This document shows, piece by piece, positions 1-8,766 of a DNA stretch of 64,000 nucleotides. The stretch lies in assembly GCF_900101395.1 (NCBI RefSeq), contig NZ_FMZO01000001.1, forward strand, positions 372,001 to 436,000, read 5' to 3'. The stretch is from Niabella drilacis (GTDB lineage: Bacteria > Bacteroidota > Bacteroidia > Chitinophagales > Chitinophagaceae). The position numbers and the translations under genes were made by a program. A model generated the notes under the pieces. That model saw only the letters and a program-made list of their open reading frames with translations. It did not search any database and was not told the origin of the DNA. How positions within the stretch are numbered: position 1 is the stretch's first letter; every line of letters starts with the position of its first letter.

Positions 1-981
1 CCTAATTATTTTGAACGGGACAGTGCAGGTAACCGGCTGCCCTATATTGACGGTATTAAAATAAGCTTTAAAGAAAGCCGCGCTACGGAATTCCTGTTAT
101 TACGCCAGGGAAATCTTGATTTTATAAATGAACTGGATCCCAGTTTTAAGGACGAGGTGCTTACAAAAAAAGGAGTGCTTAAAAAGGCATGGGAGGGAAA
201 ACTGGTTCTAAAAACACAACCCTATCTTAATATTGAGTACCTGGGGATCCTGGTGGATTCAGCTAATGAGATCGTGCGCAGTTCGCCGCTCCGGTTTAAA
301 AAAGTACGACAGGCAATCAACTATGGGTTTGACCGGAGGAAAATGATCCTTTATTTGAGGAATTCGCTGGGAACCCCCGCAGAATCCGGTTTTGTGCCTA
401 AGGGCCTGCCCTCTTTTAACGATTCGCTTGTGAAGGGATATCATTATGACCCGGCAAAGGCTATTGCGCTCTTAAAGGAGGCCGGTTTCCCGGGGGGTAA
501 AGGACTGCCGGTGATCAGGTTGCTCACGATTTCTATGTATGCCGATTTTGCCAATTTTATCGCAAAGCAACTGGAAGCCGTAGGGATGCGCATACAGGTG
601 GAGGTAGTGCAGAAGGCCCTGCTGTTTGAGATGACGGCAAACTCAAGAGCAGCCTTTTTCCGGGGCGGCTGGATAGCGGATTATCCGGATGCTGAAAATT
701 ATTTATCGGTGTTCTATTCTAAAAACCCGGCCCCGCCCAACTATACCCGTTACAAAAATGCCCGGTTTGATGCGATTTTTGAGGCGGCGATCAAGGAGAC
801 CAACGATTCACTACGTTATATCTTATACCGGCAGGCCGATCAGCTGGCTATCAATGATGCCCCGGTGGTACCGCTTTGGTATGATAAAGTGATACAACTG
901 GTGCAACCCAATATCAAAGGATACCAGCCCAATGCGCTGAATTTGCTGGAATTGCGGAGGGTGCAGATCCTGGATCGCTGA
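1..981 (+). CDS. Solute-binding protein family 5 (peptide/nickel ABC transporter type), 5' truncated by window edge
   Basis: The reading frame is open from base 1, so about 326 C-terminal residues are present and the N-terminus lies outside the window. The segment matches the C-terminal lobe of SBP_bac_5 proteins: an RKAINYGFDR-like stretch (here VRQAINYGFDRRKM) in the hinge area, a Tyr-Asp-Pro-containing helix feeding 'YDPAKAIALLKEAGFPGG', and a late 'APVVPLWYDK' segment, all typical of oligopeptide-binding proteins. Such proteins deliver peptides or related solutes to an ABC permease; in Bacteroidota they often occur as lone lipoproteins. No permease or ATPase gene follows, since the next gene is on the opposite strand after a hairpin terminator. 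Family call is firm; the ligand cannot be read from this sequence. Confidence 0.85.
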   Translation, partial: PNYFERDSAGNRLPYIDGIKISFKESRATEFLLLRQGNLDFINELDPSFKDEVLTKKGVLKKAWEGKLVLKTQPYLNIEYLGILVDSANEIVRSSPLRFKKVRQAINYGFDRRKMILYLRNSLGTPAESGFVPKGLPSFNDSLVKGYHYDPAKAIALLKEAGFPGGKGLPVIRLLTISMYADFANFIAKQLEAVGMRIQVEVVQKALLFEMTANSRAAFFRGGWIADYPDAENYLSVFYSKNPAPPNYTRYKNARFDAIFEAAIKETNDSLRYILYRQADQLAINDAPVVPLWYDKVIQLVQPNIKGYQPNALNLLELRRVQILDR

Positions 982-1054
982 CCCGCTCTGCGCCGGTACT
1001 GGTCGTCGGAACACAATATTTATTCTGAAAAGCCGGGTTGGAACATGAATAAAA

Positions 1055-1087
1055 AAAAGACTGTTTCACTATGCGGAACAGTCTTTT
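1055..1087. terminator. Bidirectional hairpin terminator
   Basis: An inverted repeat AAAAGACTGTT / AACAGTCTTTT with an 11-base loop, flanked by A-runs on the left and T-runs on the right. It lies between two convergent genes and can terminate both. Confidence 0.8.
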
Positions 1088-1109
1088 GAGTGTAATGATC
1101 TTAACCTCT

Positions 1110-2000
1110 TTATTGCGTGTCCTTTAATGAAGCCCGGATCTTTTCTACAAAGCCGACAGATACCTCGGTTACATCTGCGATCTGTTCATCCGTAAGGCCC
1201 AGCTTCATGATCAGGTTACGTATATATTCCCTTTTGGCTTTTTCAATGCCCCTGTCCTCCGCGGTTTTTAATACGGAATACTCGGTCCATCTATCCAGAA
1301 CATCTTTTTGATACAACATGAAATCCTCCTTTTTTAGATTAGCTATTTCAGATTCCTCGAATAACTTATAAAATACTTTCTCTGACAAATTTACCGGAAT
1401 ATTTTCTAATTTCCCCATATTGCGCAGTATATACAGCCAGTGCTCCAGACCGGTTTTAATATCTTCCTTTTTTAGGCTGAAATTGGGCAGTTCTAAAAAT
1501 ATGAATTCCAGTTTATTATTAAATGTATGCCCTGTTTCCTCCTCTGTCAGTCTTACCCGGTGCAGGTATTTGCCGGGTATGGTATCGTCAAAGTTAAAGT
1601 CCATTATCGCAACCAGGTACACTTCTTTCAACTCAAAGTTCCAGTCTTTTTTGCCTTTTGGGCCCTGCTCGTATAATTTACTGGCGGTATAAAAGAGTGC
1701 CCTGTCGGTAAAGAATTTTTGACCCGCCCGCTGCACTTCAATAATAAAAGTTTCGCCACCGGCCCCGGTACAGGTGAGGTCAAAGATGGTTTTTCGGTAA
1801 TGTTTTGCCGGTGCACTGTTCTCCTGCGGGTTGTAAACGAGGTCGCGTATTATTTTATGGCCCATGAAGAGCTCGTTCAGGAATGCGATCAGCAGGTCCT
1901 TATTGGACTCTGAGCCAAATATCTTTTTGAACCCAAAATCGGTCAGTGGATCTAAATACCGGCCAATAGGCGGTATAATGGTTGCTTTTGTGTTTTTCAT
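1110..2000 (-). CDS. Rpn family recombination-promoting nuclease / PD-(D/E)XK transposase-like protein
   Basis: A 296-residue protein that opens with the family signature 'YLDPLTDFGFKKIFG' (residues about 15-30), followed by 'LLIAFLNELF' and the nuclease core in which an Asp (IFDLTCTG, about 92) is followed by Glu-Val-Gln (about 107-109), matching the D-...-ExQ motif of PDDEXK_2 proteins. The C-terminal third is charged and ends with a short helix-turn-helix-like segment. In E. coli, Rpn proteins are DNA endonucleases that stimulate recombination; the annotated 'transposase' label is historical. The gene is alone, convergent with the upstream solute-binding protein gene and bounded by a terminator. 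No terminal inverted repeats were seen around it, so there is no direct evidence that it is mobile here. Confidence 0.85.
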   Translation of the reverse strand: MKNTKATIIPPIGRYLDPLTDFGFKKIFGSESNKDLLIAFLNELFMGHKIIRDLVYNPQENSAPAKHYRKTIFDLTCTGAGGETFIIEVQRAGQKFFTDRALFYTASKLYEQGPKGKKDWNFELKEVYLVAIMDFNFDDTIPGKYLHRVRLTEEETGHTFNNKLEFIFLELPNFSLKKEDIKTGLEHWLYILRNMGKLENIPVNLSEKVFYKLFEESEIANLKKEDFMLYQKDVLDRWTEYSVLKTAEDRGIEKAKREYIRNLIMKLGLTDEQIADVTEVSVGFVEKIRASLKDTQ

Positions 2001-2201
2001 GATCGGAGGTTAGGCTCCCGTAATTTTCATTCTTTTGGGAAATACCCCGGGGTAGCTATCCGGGGCTTTCACTCCATGAGTATAAAGTTAAATCTTTTTA
2101 GCCATTACTTTTGAGCAAAACCGGCAATGACCTTCATACAGGGTGCAAGAATGTTTTGCATTCCTGGCTGGGGATCTGCAGCCGGTTCGCTGATAAACGG
2201 T

Positions 2202-2209
2202 TAATTTTG
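2202..2209 (+). promoter_or_regulatory. Bacteroidota -7 promoter element for the YkgJ-type gene
   Basis: TAATTTTG matches the TAnnTTTG element and lies 28 bases before the ATG at 2238. No good -33 TTTG was seen, so the assignment rests on one box. Confidence 0.4.
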
Positions 2210-2237
2210 CAGGCACTAAACGGAAAGAATCCGGATC

Positions 2238-2726
2238 ATGGCTACAGACAAATTACAGAACTGGGAAAAAAAAGCAAAAGAGCACAGAAAAGCGTACCAG
2301 CAATTTTTGAAGCGGGCTGATAAAAATAAAGTGCTGAAGCAATTGCCCGCCCTGCATGAAGCAGCATTTGAGGCGGTGGATTGTCTGACCTGTGCCAATT
2401 GCTGTAAAAATTATTCTCCCCGGTTTAAGACCCCGGATGTAAAAAGGATCGCGCGTGGTTTAGGAATGAAGGAAAGTGTTTTTATCGATACCTACCTGCG
2501 GGTGGACGAAGAAGGCGATTTTGTAGTAAAACAATCCCCATGTCCTTTCCTGGGGCCGGATCATGCCTGTGCTATTTATGAAATGCGCCCGTCGGATTGT
2601 GCCCGGTTCCCTTATACGGATGAGGACGTACTGATCAAGCGTCCGGCGCTGACCCTGAAAAACAGCGAGTTTTGCCCCATTACGTATTATGTGCTGGAAA
2701 AACTGATCGCAGATACCTCAAAATAG
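2238..2726 (+). CDS. YkgJ family cysteine-cluster protein
   Basis: A 162-residue cytoplasmic protein. A basic N-terminal helix (about 1-45) precedes the cysteine cluster: 'CLTCANCC' at about 52-59, 'CPFLGPDHACAIYEMRPSDCARFPY' further on, and a late Cys in 'SEFCPITYYV'. This CxxCxxCC plus CxxC-Y-RPxxCRxFP layout is the hallmark of the UPF0153/YkgJ group, thought to bind zinc or an Fe-S cluster; biochemical function is unknown. The last Arg-Phe-Pro motif is intact. A tail-anchored protein gene follows 24 bases later on the same strand, so the two may be co-transcribed. Family identification is firm, function is not. Confidence 0.88.
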   Translation: MATDKLQNWEKKAKEHRKAYQQFLKRADKNKVLKQLPALHEAAFEAVDCLTCANCCKNYSPRFKTPDVKRIARGLGMKESVFIDTYLRVDEEGDFVVKQSPCPFLGPDHACAIYEMRPSDCARFPYTDEDVLIKRPALTLKNSEFCPITYYVLEKLIADTSK

Positions 2727-2750
2727 TGTCGTATTTTTAGCTGAAAAACG

Positions 2751-3224
2751 ATGTCCATCACTGATCTTACAAAAGCAGATGCCGAAAATATCCAGACCAT
2801 TCTCCAGTATATCCGGGAGAACGGGGTTATTCATAAAGATCAGGCGCCGGACGCGCTCCGGTTTATCCCTCCCGCTCAGTATGCCGGTTACCGGAATGTG
2901 ATCCTGGCGATCGACCCCGCCGTTGTGGAGTATGATCCTTTAAGTGATAATGTGGGGCTTCCTGCAACGGAGCACCTGGAAACATATATGGACAAGGGAG
3001 GCTTTCTGCATACCTATAACGCGGAGCTGATCCGGGTGCAACAGGAAACACAGGCCCGGCAATGGGCCCGGGCCCTGCAGCAACAGCAGGAGAACGGCGG
3101 GCCGGCGCAGCCGGATCTTGCTGCTGTCAGCGCCGGGAAATCTGCGGGCCACAGAGCCACCATTGCCATGATCCTGGCAATTATAGCATTGCTGATCGAA
3201 ATTATAATGCTCATAAATAAATAA
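2751..3224 (+). CDS. Hypothetical protein with C-terminal membrane anchor
   Basis: A 157-residue protein that I do not recognise. Residues 1-100 look globular and soluble, residues about 97-130 are Gln/Ala-rich and probably flexible, and residues about 133-155 form one hydrophobic helix (ATIAMILAIIALLIEIIMLI) followed by a single Lys. There is no N-terminal signal peptide, so the protein is predicted to be tail-anchored in the inner membrane with its N-terminal domain in the cytoplasm. It begins 24 bases after the YkgJ-type gene and may share its transcript. Codon use resembles that of neighbours. Confidence 0.65.
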   Translation: MSITDLTKADAENIQTILQYIRENGVIHKDQAPDALRFIPPAQYAGYRNVILAIDPAVVEYDPLSDNVGLPATEHLETYMDKGGFLHTYNAELIRVQQETQARQWARALQQQQENGGPAQPDLAAVSAGKSAGHRATIAMILAIIALLIEIIMLINK

Positions 3225-3426
3225 GGTTTCGTTTTTGCCCGGGGAAAGAGGGGCTGGAAATATTGGCGTCTGTTTACAGCACGGTGTGTTGTAATATTTG
3301 TTAAATTTACAATTAATTACGGAGCTCAGGATAGCGCAGGATGGAAGATAAGGCAAACCGGCCTATTTTAGTTACTGCTGTTTGCCGGCTGGTGTCTTAT
3401 TGGATCATCATTGAAATTCCTGGGTT

Positions 3427-3741
3427 ATGCGACGGATTGCTTTTAAAATGAAATTATTTAAAGGATATGAAACTGAGTACAAAAAAAGGCATAGTTCCTT
3501 ATGGCCGGAGTTACAGCGTTTGCTAAAACAGACCGGTATCAGCGATTACAGTATTTTTTGGGATAAGCAAACCAACGACCTGCTGGGGATATTGAAGCTG
3601 GAAGCGGGCTGTACGATGGACAACCTTCCGGATCACCCGCTAATGCAAAAGTGGTGGGCCTTTATGTGTGACATCATGGAAACGAATGCTGACCAGTCGC
3701 CGGTGTCGGTTCCGTTGGAGGAAGTATTTTACATGGAATAG
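3427..3741 (+). CDS. rhaM: L-rhamnose mutarotase
   Basis: A 104-residue protein, the usual length for the family. It starts with 'RRIAFKMKLFKGYETEYKKRH' where His22 corresponds to the catalytic His of E. coli RhaM, and continues with the conserved 'LWPELQ', 'SDYSIFWD' and 'WWAFMCDIMETN' blocks. The enzyme interconverts alpha and beta anomers of L-rhamnose, speeding entry of the sugar released by rhamnosidases into catabolism. It lies 88 bases before a GH106 alpha-L-rhamnosidase gene, which fits the role well. No rhamnose isomerase, kinase or aldolase is in the window. Confidence 0.93.
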   Translation: MRRIAFKMKLFKGYETEYKKRHSSLWPELQRLLKQTGISDYSIFWDKQTNDLLGILKLEAGCTMDNLPDHPLMQKWWAFMCDIMETNADQSPVSVPLEEVFYME

Positions 3742-3829
3742 CCTTCCCCGGCATAAAAAAGGGTCGATTGCTTTGGAAGGAACCATTCCCGGGAATAAAA
3801 AAGCTGCCGTTAAAAAATGCAGATGAAAA

Positions 3830-6655
3830 ATGATTATGAGAAGAGCAATATTCTTATGCATCACTTGTTTTAGTATAGCCTCCCTGCGGGCACAGATCAG
3901 CTGGCCGCAGGTGACTTCAATCAACAAACCCTGGACAAGATGGTGGTGGGAGGGTAGCGCGGTGAATGAGCAGGGACTTACCTGGAATCTTGAACAATAC
4001 CAGCAGGCGGGTATTGGCGGTACGGAAATTACACCTATCTATGGTATTCATGGCCAGGAGAAAAATTTTGTTGATTTCCTGTCGCCCCGGTGGATGGAAC
4101 TGTTTTCGTTTGCCCTTAAAGAAAGTAAACGACTGGGGTTGGGAGTAGACCTGGCCAATGGTACGGGGTGGCCTTTTGGCGGGCCCTGGGTAAAAGAGGC
4201 GGATGCCAGTAAGTCGGTCTATCTTAAAATTTATTCGTTAAACGGGGGACAGCAGCTAAAAGAGCCGGTAGCGTACCCGCAGGAAGGGTTTGTGCGTGCT
4301 GCTAATAATAGGTCCGCATCGCCGGGTACGGTCAGGAATCCGCTTTCGGATAATAAGGATCTGCAGGAATTGGCATTGGACCAGGTGCAGTTTCCCGGGA
4401 AACTGCCGTTGAAAGCCCTGGTAGCCTATCCCGCAGCGGGGCTTATGACCGATCTTACTGCAAAGGTGGATGCGTCCGGAAAACTGAACTGGACGGCCCC
4501 TGCCGGTACAAAAAGCTGGACCCTTTATGCATTGTTTGAAGGACTGCATGGCAAGATGGTGGAACGGGCGGCACCGGGTGGCGAGGGATATGCCATTGAT
4601 CATTTTTCAAAACAGGCTGCGGTGCACTACTTTAAACGTTTTGATGAGGCCTTCAGGGGATATGATATGGGCTACCTTCGTTCGTTCTTTAATGACTCCT
4701 ATGAAGTGGATGATGCACGTGGTCAGGCCAACTGGACACCGGGGCTCCTTGCCGAATTTAAAAAGAGAAGAGGGTATGATCTGCGCAGCGAGCTGCCGGC
4801 GCTCTTTGGTAAAGATAATCCGGATAAGAACAGTCGCGTGATCTATGATTACCGCTCGGTGATCGATGAATTATTGCTGGAGCATTTTACCATGGAATGG
4901 CAAAAATGGAGCAACGGCAAAGGGAAGATGTTGCGTAACCAGAGCCATGGTTCACCTGCCAATACGCTCGATCTTTATAGTGTGGTGGATATACCGGAAA
5001 CAGAGGGGAATGATATCCTGCGGTTTAAATTTGCAAGCTCTGCTGCCAATGTTACCGGTAAACAGCTGGTTTCATCCGAATCCGCTACCTGGCTCAATGA
5101 ACATTTTCTTTCATCCTGGGGGGATGTAAAAAAAGCGATCGACCTGTATTTTCTCGGTGGAGTAAATCATATTTTTTATCATGGAACCGCTTATTCACCA
5201 AGGGAAGCGGCCTGGCCGGGCTGGCTGTTTTATGCGGCGGTACATTTTCAGCCGGTTAACCCTCAGTGGAAGGACTTTCATGCGCTGAATACCTATATTA
5301 CACGGGTGCAAAGCTTTTTACAAAAAGGCCGGCCGGATAATGACCTGCTGCTATATTATCCCATTGTTGATCGTTATTCGGAACCCGGAAATGCGTTGCT
5401 GCAACATTTTGACGGGATGGAGAAAAATTTTGTCAATACAGCCTTTGAGCAGGTGTCGAAGGAGATGATCGGGAAGGGATATGGATTTGATTTCTTTTCG
5501 GACCGGCAGTTGCAAAAGATCGGGTTTGCATCCGGTATGCTTAACAGTGGCGGCAATCCTTACCGGTCTCTTTTGCTGCCGGCCAATCATTTTATTACAG
5601 AAGAAAGTTTTGAAAAAATACTGTCACTGGCCAAAGCAGGAGCAACAATACTGGTATATAAAGCACTTCCTGAAGATGTACCCGGGCTTTACCGGCTGGA
5701 TGTCCGCCGTAAACGGCTTTCGGACCTGATCCGACAGCTCCGGTTCACGAACCAGGGCTCCATGCAGAAAGCGGTCATTGGCAAAGGAACGGTCTGGATA
5801 AGTGCAAACCTGGAAGCCCTGATGCAGGCGGGTGCTGTGCGAAACGAGAAGCCGGAGGATAAGGATATCTATATGTTGCGGCGGCGGAATGCGGATGGCC
5901 ATGTCTATTTCGTCAACAACCGTTCCGGGCGGCAGGTGGAAGAGTGGGTAACATTGAGCGGGCATGCGGCATCCGTGGCTTTATTTGATGCCATGAGCGG
6001 TGAAAAAGGCCTGGCCGCCTGGCGTCAAAAAGAGGGCGTTGTTGAAGTGCGGGTTCAGATGCCGCCCCATGGGTCGCTGTTGATCCAGACCTTTGATGCG
6101 GAGCGGAAAGGGGCCCTGTTCCCTTATAAGGAGAAAGCGGGCGAAGCAATTGCTGTGGAAGGCAGCTGGACCCTTCGTTTCCTGGAAGGAGGCCCGGCGC
6201 TGCCGGCGCAGCAAATCATCCATACCCTGGGCTCCTGGACAGATACCGGGGGGCAGGCCGTGAAGGATTTTTCGGGCACGGCCAGGTATACGATTGCATT
6301 TAACAAGCCCGGTAGTGCGGCCCGGTACCTGTTAAACCTGGGCCGGGTGCATGAAACGGCAGAAGTGATCCTTAATGGGAAACGTCTGGCTACACTGATC
6401 GGCCCCTCGTTTACTACGGTTATCCCCGCAGATGCATTGCAGGATAAAAATAAACTGGAGATCGTAGTGGCCAACCTGATGGCCAACCGGATCGCTTATA
6501 TGGACCGGAATCAGCTGCCCTGGAAAATATTTTATAATACCAATATGCCGGCAAGGCTAAAGGAAAATGTAAAGGATGGATTGTTGAATGCAGCACACTG
6601 GAAGCCGCAGCCTTCGGGCCTTATGGGACCTGTTACGCTCACCCCTTTAAAATAA
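3830..6655 (+). CDS. Glycoside hydrolase family 106 (alpha-L-rhamnosidase), secreted
   Basis: A 941-residue protein with a signal peptide (about 1-21, ending 'SLRAQ'); a start two codons later (MRRAIF, 3836) is equally possible. The N-terminal block 'PWTRWWWEGSAVNEQGLTWNLEQYQQAGIGGTE' split around residue 35-70 is typical of GH106, as are 'GLGVDLANGTGWPFGGPWV' (about 102-122) and glutamates near 388-390 and 417 in the (beta/alpha)8 region, where the acid and base reside in characterised members. C-terminal beta domains run to residue 941, with a jelly-roll fold including 'RYLLNLGRVHETAEVILNGK'. GH106 enzymes remove terminal L-rhamnose from rhamnogalacturonan I/II and related glycans in the periplasm. 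The next gene starts 5 bases after the stop, so it heads an operon with the GH43-like genes. Confidence 0.88.
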   Translation: MIMRRAIFLCITCFSIASLRAQISWPQVTSINKPWTRWWWEGSAVNEQGLTWNLEQYQQAGIGGTEITPIYGIHGQEKNFVDFLSPRWMELFSFALKESKRLGLGVDLANGTGWPFGGPWVKEADASKSVYLKIYSLNGGQQLKEPVAYPQEGFVRAANNRSASPGTVRNPLSDNKDLQELALDQVQFPGKLPLKALVAYPAAGLMTDLTAKVDASGKLNWTAPAGTKSWTLYALFEGLHGKMVERAAPGGEGYAIDHFSKQAAVHYFKRFDEAFRGYDMGYLRSFFNDSYEVDDARGQANWTPGLLAEFKKRRGYDLRSELPALFGKDNPDKNSRVIYDYRSVIDELLLEHFTMEWQKWSNGKGKMLRNQSHGSPANTLDLYSVVDIPETEGNDILRFKFASSAANVTGKQLVSSESATWLNEHFLSSWGDVKKAIDLYFLGGVNHIFYHGTAYSPREAAWPGWLFYAAVHFQPVNPQWKDFHALNTYITRVQSFLQKGRPDNDLLLYYPIVDRYSEPGNALLQHFDGMEKNFVNTAFEQVSKEMIGKGYGFDFFSDRQLQKIGFASGMLNSGGNPYRSLLLPANHFITEESFEKILSLAKAGATILVYKALPEDVPGLYRLDVRRKRLSDLIRQLRFTNQGSMQKAVIGKGTVWISANLEALMQAGAVRNEKPEDKDIYMLRRRNADGHVYFVNNRSGRQVEEWVTLSGHAASVALFDAMSGEKGLAAWRQKEGVVEVRVQMPPHGSLLIQTFDAERKGALFPYKEKAGEAIAVEGSWTLRFLEGGPALPAQQIIHTLGSWTDTGGQAVKDFSGTARYTIAFNKPGSAARYLLNLGRVHETAEVILNGKRLATLIGPSFTTVIPADALQDKNKLEIVVANLMANRIAYMDRNQLPWKIFYNTNMPARLKENVKDGLLNAAHWKPQPSGLMGPVTLTPLK

Positions 6656-6659
6656 AAAG

Positions 6660-7646
6660 ATGAAGAAGCTGATGACGGTTTGTATGATCTGGATCTGTGC
6701 TTTGTGTGCGGTCTGTGCACAGCCGGCCGCACCCAGGCCTTTGTATGATGACCCTGTTTATCATGGTGCTGCAGACCCGGTGATCGTTTACAATCAACAA
6801 AAAAAGAAGTGGTGGATGTTCTATACCAATCGCCGGGCTTCCATACCGGATGCAACGGTACAATGGGTACATGGTACCCGTATCGGTATTGCCGAAAGTA
6901 CGGATGGCCGTAAATGGACCTATGTAGATACGGCGGATATCCGTTACCGTCCGGATGCCGGGTATACCTTTTGGGCCCCGGATATAACGGAACACAGGGG
7001 GGTATATCATATGTATCTTACCTATGTGCCCGGTACTTTCAGCGATTGGGGCCATCCACGGCAGATCGTACATCTTACCAGCAGCGACCTCATCCACTGG
7101 AACTATCAGTCAACATTACCCCTGGTAAATGAAAAAGTGATCGATGCTTCGGTATATAAAGTTAAAGAAGGACTATGGCGTATGTGGTACAATAACGAGA
7201 AGGACGGTAAGCGTATTTATTATGCAGAAAGCAATGATCTGTATCACTGGCAGGACAAGGGGGAAGCCATTGCCACCCGGGGTGAAGGCCCCAAAGTCTT
7301 TTACTGGAAAGGAAAATATTTTATGACTGTGGATGCCTGGAAGGGCATGGAAGTGTTTTCGGGCAATGACCTGCTGACCTGGAAAAAGCAGGAACACCGG
7401 ATTCTTGAAAACCCGGGTAAAGGGCAGGATGATCAGGCTATCGGCGGGCATTGCGATGTGGTGGTAAATGGTGCAAAAGCCTATGTGTTTTATTTTACCC
7501 ACCCGGGGCGAAGAACGGATCAGCCGGCGGCTAAAAATTCTTTTGATGATAAAAGGAGCGTCATCCAGGTAGCGGAACTAAAATATAGCAAGGGGACCCT
7601 TACCTGCGACCGGGATGAACCGGTGCGGATCCGTTTAAAACCCTGA
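6660..7646 (+). CDS. GH43-like five-bladed beta-propeller glycosidase
   Basis: A 328-residue secreted protein; signal peptide about 1-20 (MKKLMTVC...AVCAQ). The repeats 'GAADPVIVYNQQKKKWWMFYT', 'YTFWAPDITEHRGVYHMYLTY', 'KVIDASVYKV...WRMWYN' and 'EGPKVFYWKGKYFM' are the blades of the GH43/GH32/GH117-type fold; Asp in 'ADPV', Asp in 'IDASVY' and Glu in 'EGPKVF' sit at the positions of base, pKa modulator and acid in clan GH-F. It would release arabinose, galactose or another side-chain sugar from pectin. Translation starts 5 bases after GH106. A second propeller gene follows after about 110 bases. Subfamily and substrate cannot be fixed from sequence reading alone. Confidence 0.75.
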   Translation: MKKLMTVCMIWICALCAVCAQPAAPRPLYDDPVYHGAADPVIVYNQQKKKWWMFYTNRRASIPDATVQWVHGTRIGIAESTDGRKWTYVDTADIRYRPDAGYTFWAPDITEHRGVYHMYLTYVPGTFSDWGHPRQIVHLTSSDLIHWNYQSTLPLVNEKVIDASVYKVKEGLWRMWYNNEKDGKRIYYAESNDLYHWQDKGEAIATRGEGPKVFYWKGKYFMTVDAWKGMEVFSGNDLLTWKKQEHRILENPGKGQDDQAIGGHCDVVVNGAKAYVFYFTHPGRRTDQPAAKNSFDDKRSVIQVAELKYSKGTLTCDRDEPVRIRLKP

Positions 7647-7755
7647 ATCATTGATTGGCTTCAGAAGCGCTGTTGTGTTTTTCGTAATTAAAAAAGAAGA
7701 TGGTGAAAAAGATCAGGAGCGTAATACAGCCCGATACACACTAAATGAATAAAAA

Positions 7756-8676
7756 ATGAAAAAGTATTTTGTGATCCTTTGTTTTATTGTAGCCCGGCTT
7801 TCGGCGCAGGACGGCGAAGTGTACCTGTTCAGCTACTTTATAGATAATGGCCAGGATGGTCTGCACCTGGCTTATAGCAGGGATGGGTATCAGTGGACGG
7901 CGCTCCGGAATGGTCAGTCCTTTTTAAAACCCACAGCAGGTAAAGACAAGCTGATGAGAGATCCCTGTATCATTAAAGGGCCGGATGGCTTGTTTCACAT
8001 GGTGTGGACCGTGAGCTGGAACGAAAAAGGGATCGGGTATGCTTCTTCAAAAGACCTGGTGCATTGGAGCCCGCAGCGCTATATACCGCTGATGGAACAT
8101 GAAAATGCCCTGAACTGCTGGGCACCGGAAATTAACTATGATGCAAAGAGTAAGCGCTACATGATCTACTGGGCTACCACCATCCCGGGGCGGTTTCCAG
8201 GCACGGATGTATCGGGCGATGGCCGGTACAATCACCGGATGTATTATGCTTTCACCAAAGACTTCAAAGCTTTTTCAAAGCCGGCACTATTGTACAATAA
8301 GGGATTTACCGTTATTGATGCCACCATCAGGGAAAATAATGGCCAATATATCATGTTCCTGAAAGATGAAACGAAATTGCCGGCGCCGCAAAAGAATATC
8401 AGGATGGCTACCAGCCGGTATATCTATAAAGATTACAGCGCTCCATCGATGCCGATCACGGGCAACTACTGGGCGGAGGGCCCTTCCGTTTTACAGAAGG
8501 GTAAAACCTGGATCGTTTATTTCGACAAATACCGCGATCAACGCTATGGAGCGGTTCAGTCTGTTGATCTGAAAAACTGGGAGGATATCTCCGCCCGGAT
8601 CATTATGCCACCAGGCCTGAAACATGGTACGGTTTTTACCATCACAGAAAAAGAATTTGAAACTTTTTTTAAGTAA
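7756..8676 (+). CDS. Glycoside hydrolase family 43-like protein
   Basis: A 306-residue secreted protein with a short signal peptide (MKKYFVILCFIVARLSAQ). The first catalytic Asp is in 'MRDPCIIKGPDGLFHMVWT' (about 58-76), the second in 'FTVIDATIREN' and the acid Glu in 'NYWAEGPSV', with 'NCWAPEINYDAKSKRYMIYWA' between them. This is the order expected of GH43 arabinofuranosidase/xylosidase-type propellers. It differs from the preceding propeller gene in every blade, so the two are not a recent duplication. Position in the rhamnogalacturonan locus suggests removal of arabinose or galactose side chains; the exact linkage is inference. Confidence 0.82.
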   Translation: MKKYFVILCFIVARLSAQDGEVYLFSYFIDNGQDGLHLAYSRDGYQWTALRNGQSFLKPTAGKDKLMRDPCIIKGPDGLFHMVWTVSWNEKGIGYASSKDLVHWSPQRYIPLMEHENALNCWAPEINYDAKSKRYMIYWATTIPGRFPGTDVSGDGRYNHRMYYAFTKDFKAFSKPALLYNKGFTVIDATIRENNGQYIMFLKDETKLPAPQKNIRMATSRYIYKDYSAPSMPITGNYWAEGPSVLQKGKTWIVYFDKYRDQRYGAVQSVDLKNWEDISARIIMPPGLKHGTVFTITEKEFETFFK

Positions 8677-8717
8677 CGGTCATTTGCCGGCCCCGGATCT
8701 TGTCCTGATACCGGGCC

Positions 8718-8766
8718 TCGAATCTCAATGCTCAAATCTCAGTCCCTGATGCCCAAATCTCCCAAT
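8718..8766. repeat. 7-bp-period repeat array (seven units) abutting an acetylesterase start codon
   Basis: On the minus strand this reads as seven consecutive heptads of the type G-A-TTTGA (GATTTGA, GCATTGA, GATTCGA and variants). The 49-base array ends exactly at the ATG at 8767. It belongs to the same family as the arrays at 39903-39979 and in the his operon. Confidence 0.6.

Noticed and set aside
1110-2000. Insertion sequence around the Rpn gene
   Set aside because: No terminal inverted repeats or target duplications were seen on either side; the nearby hairpin is a terminator.
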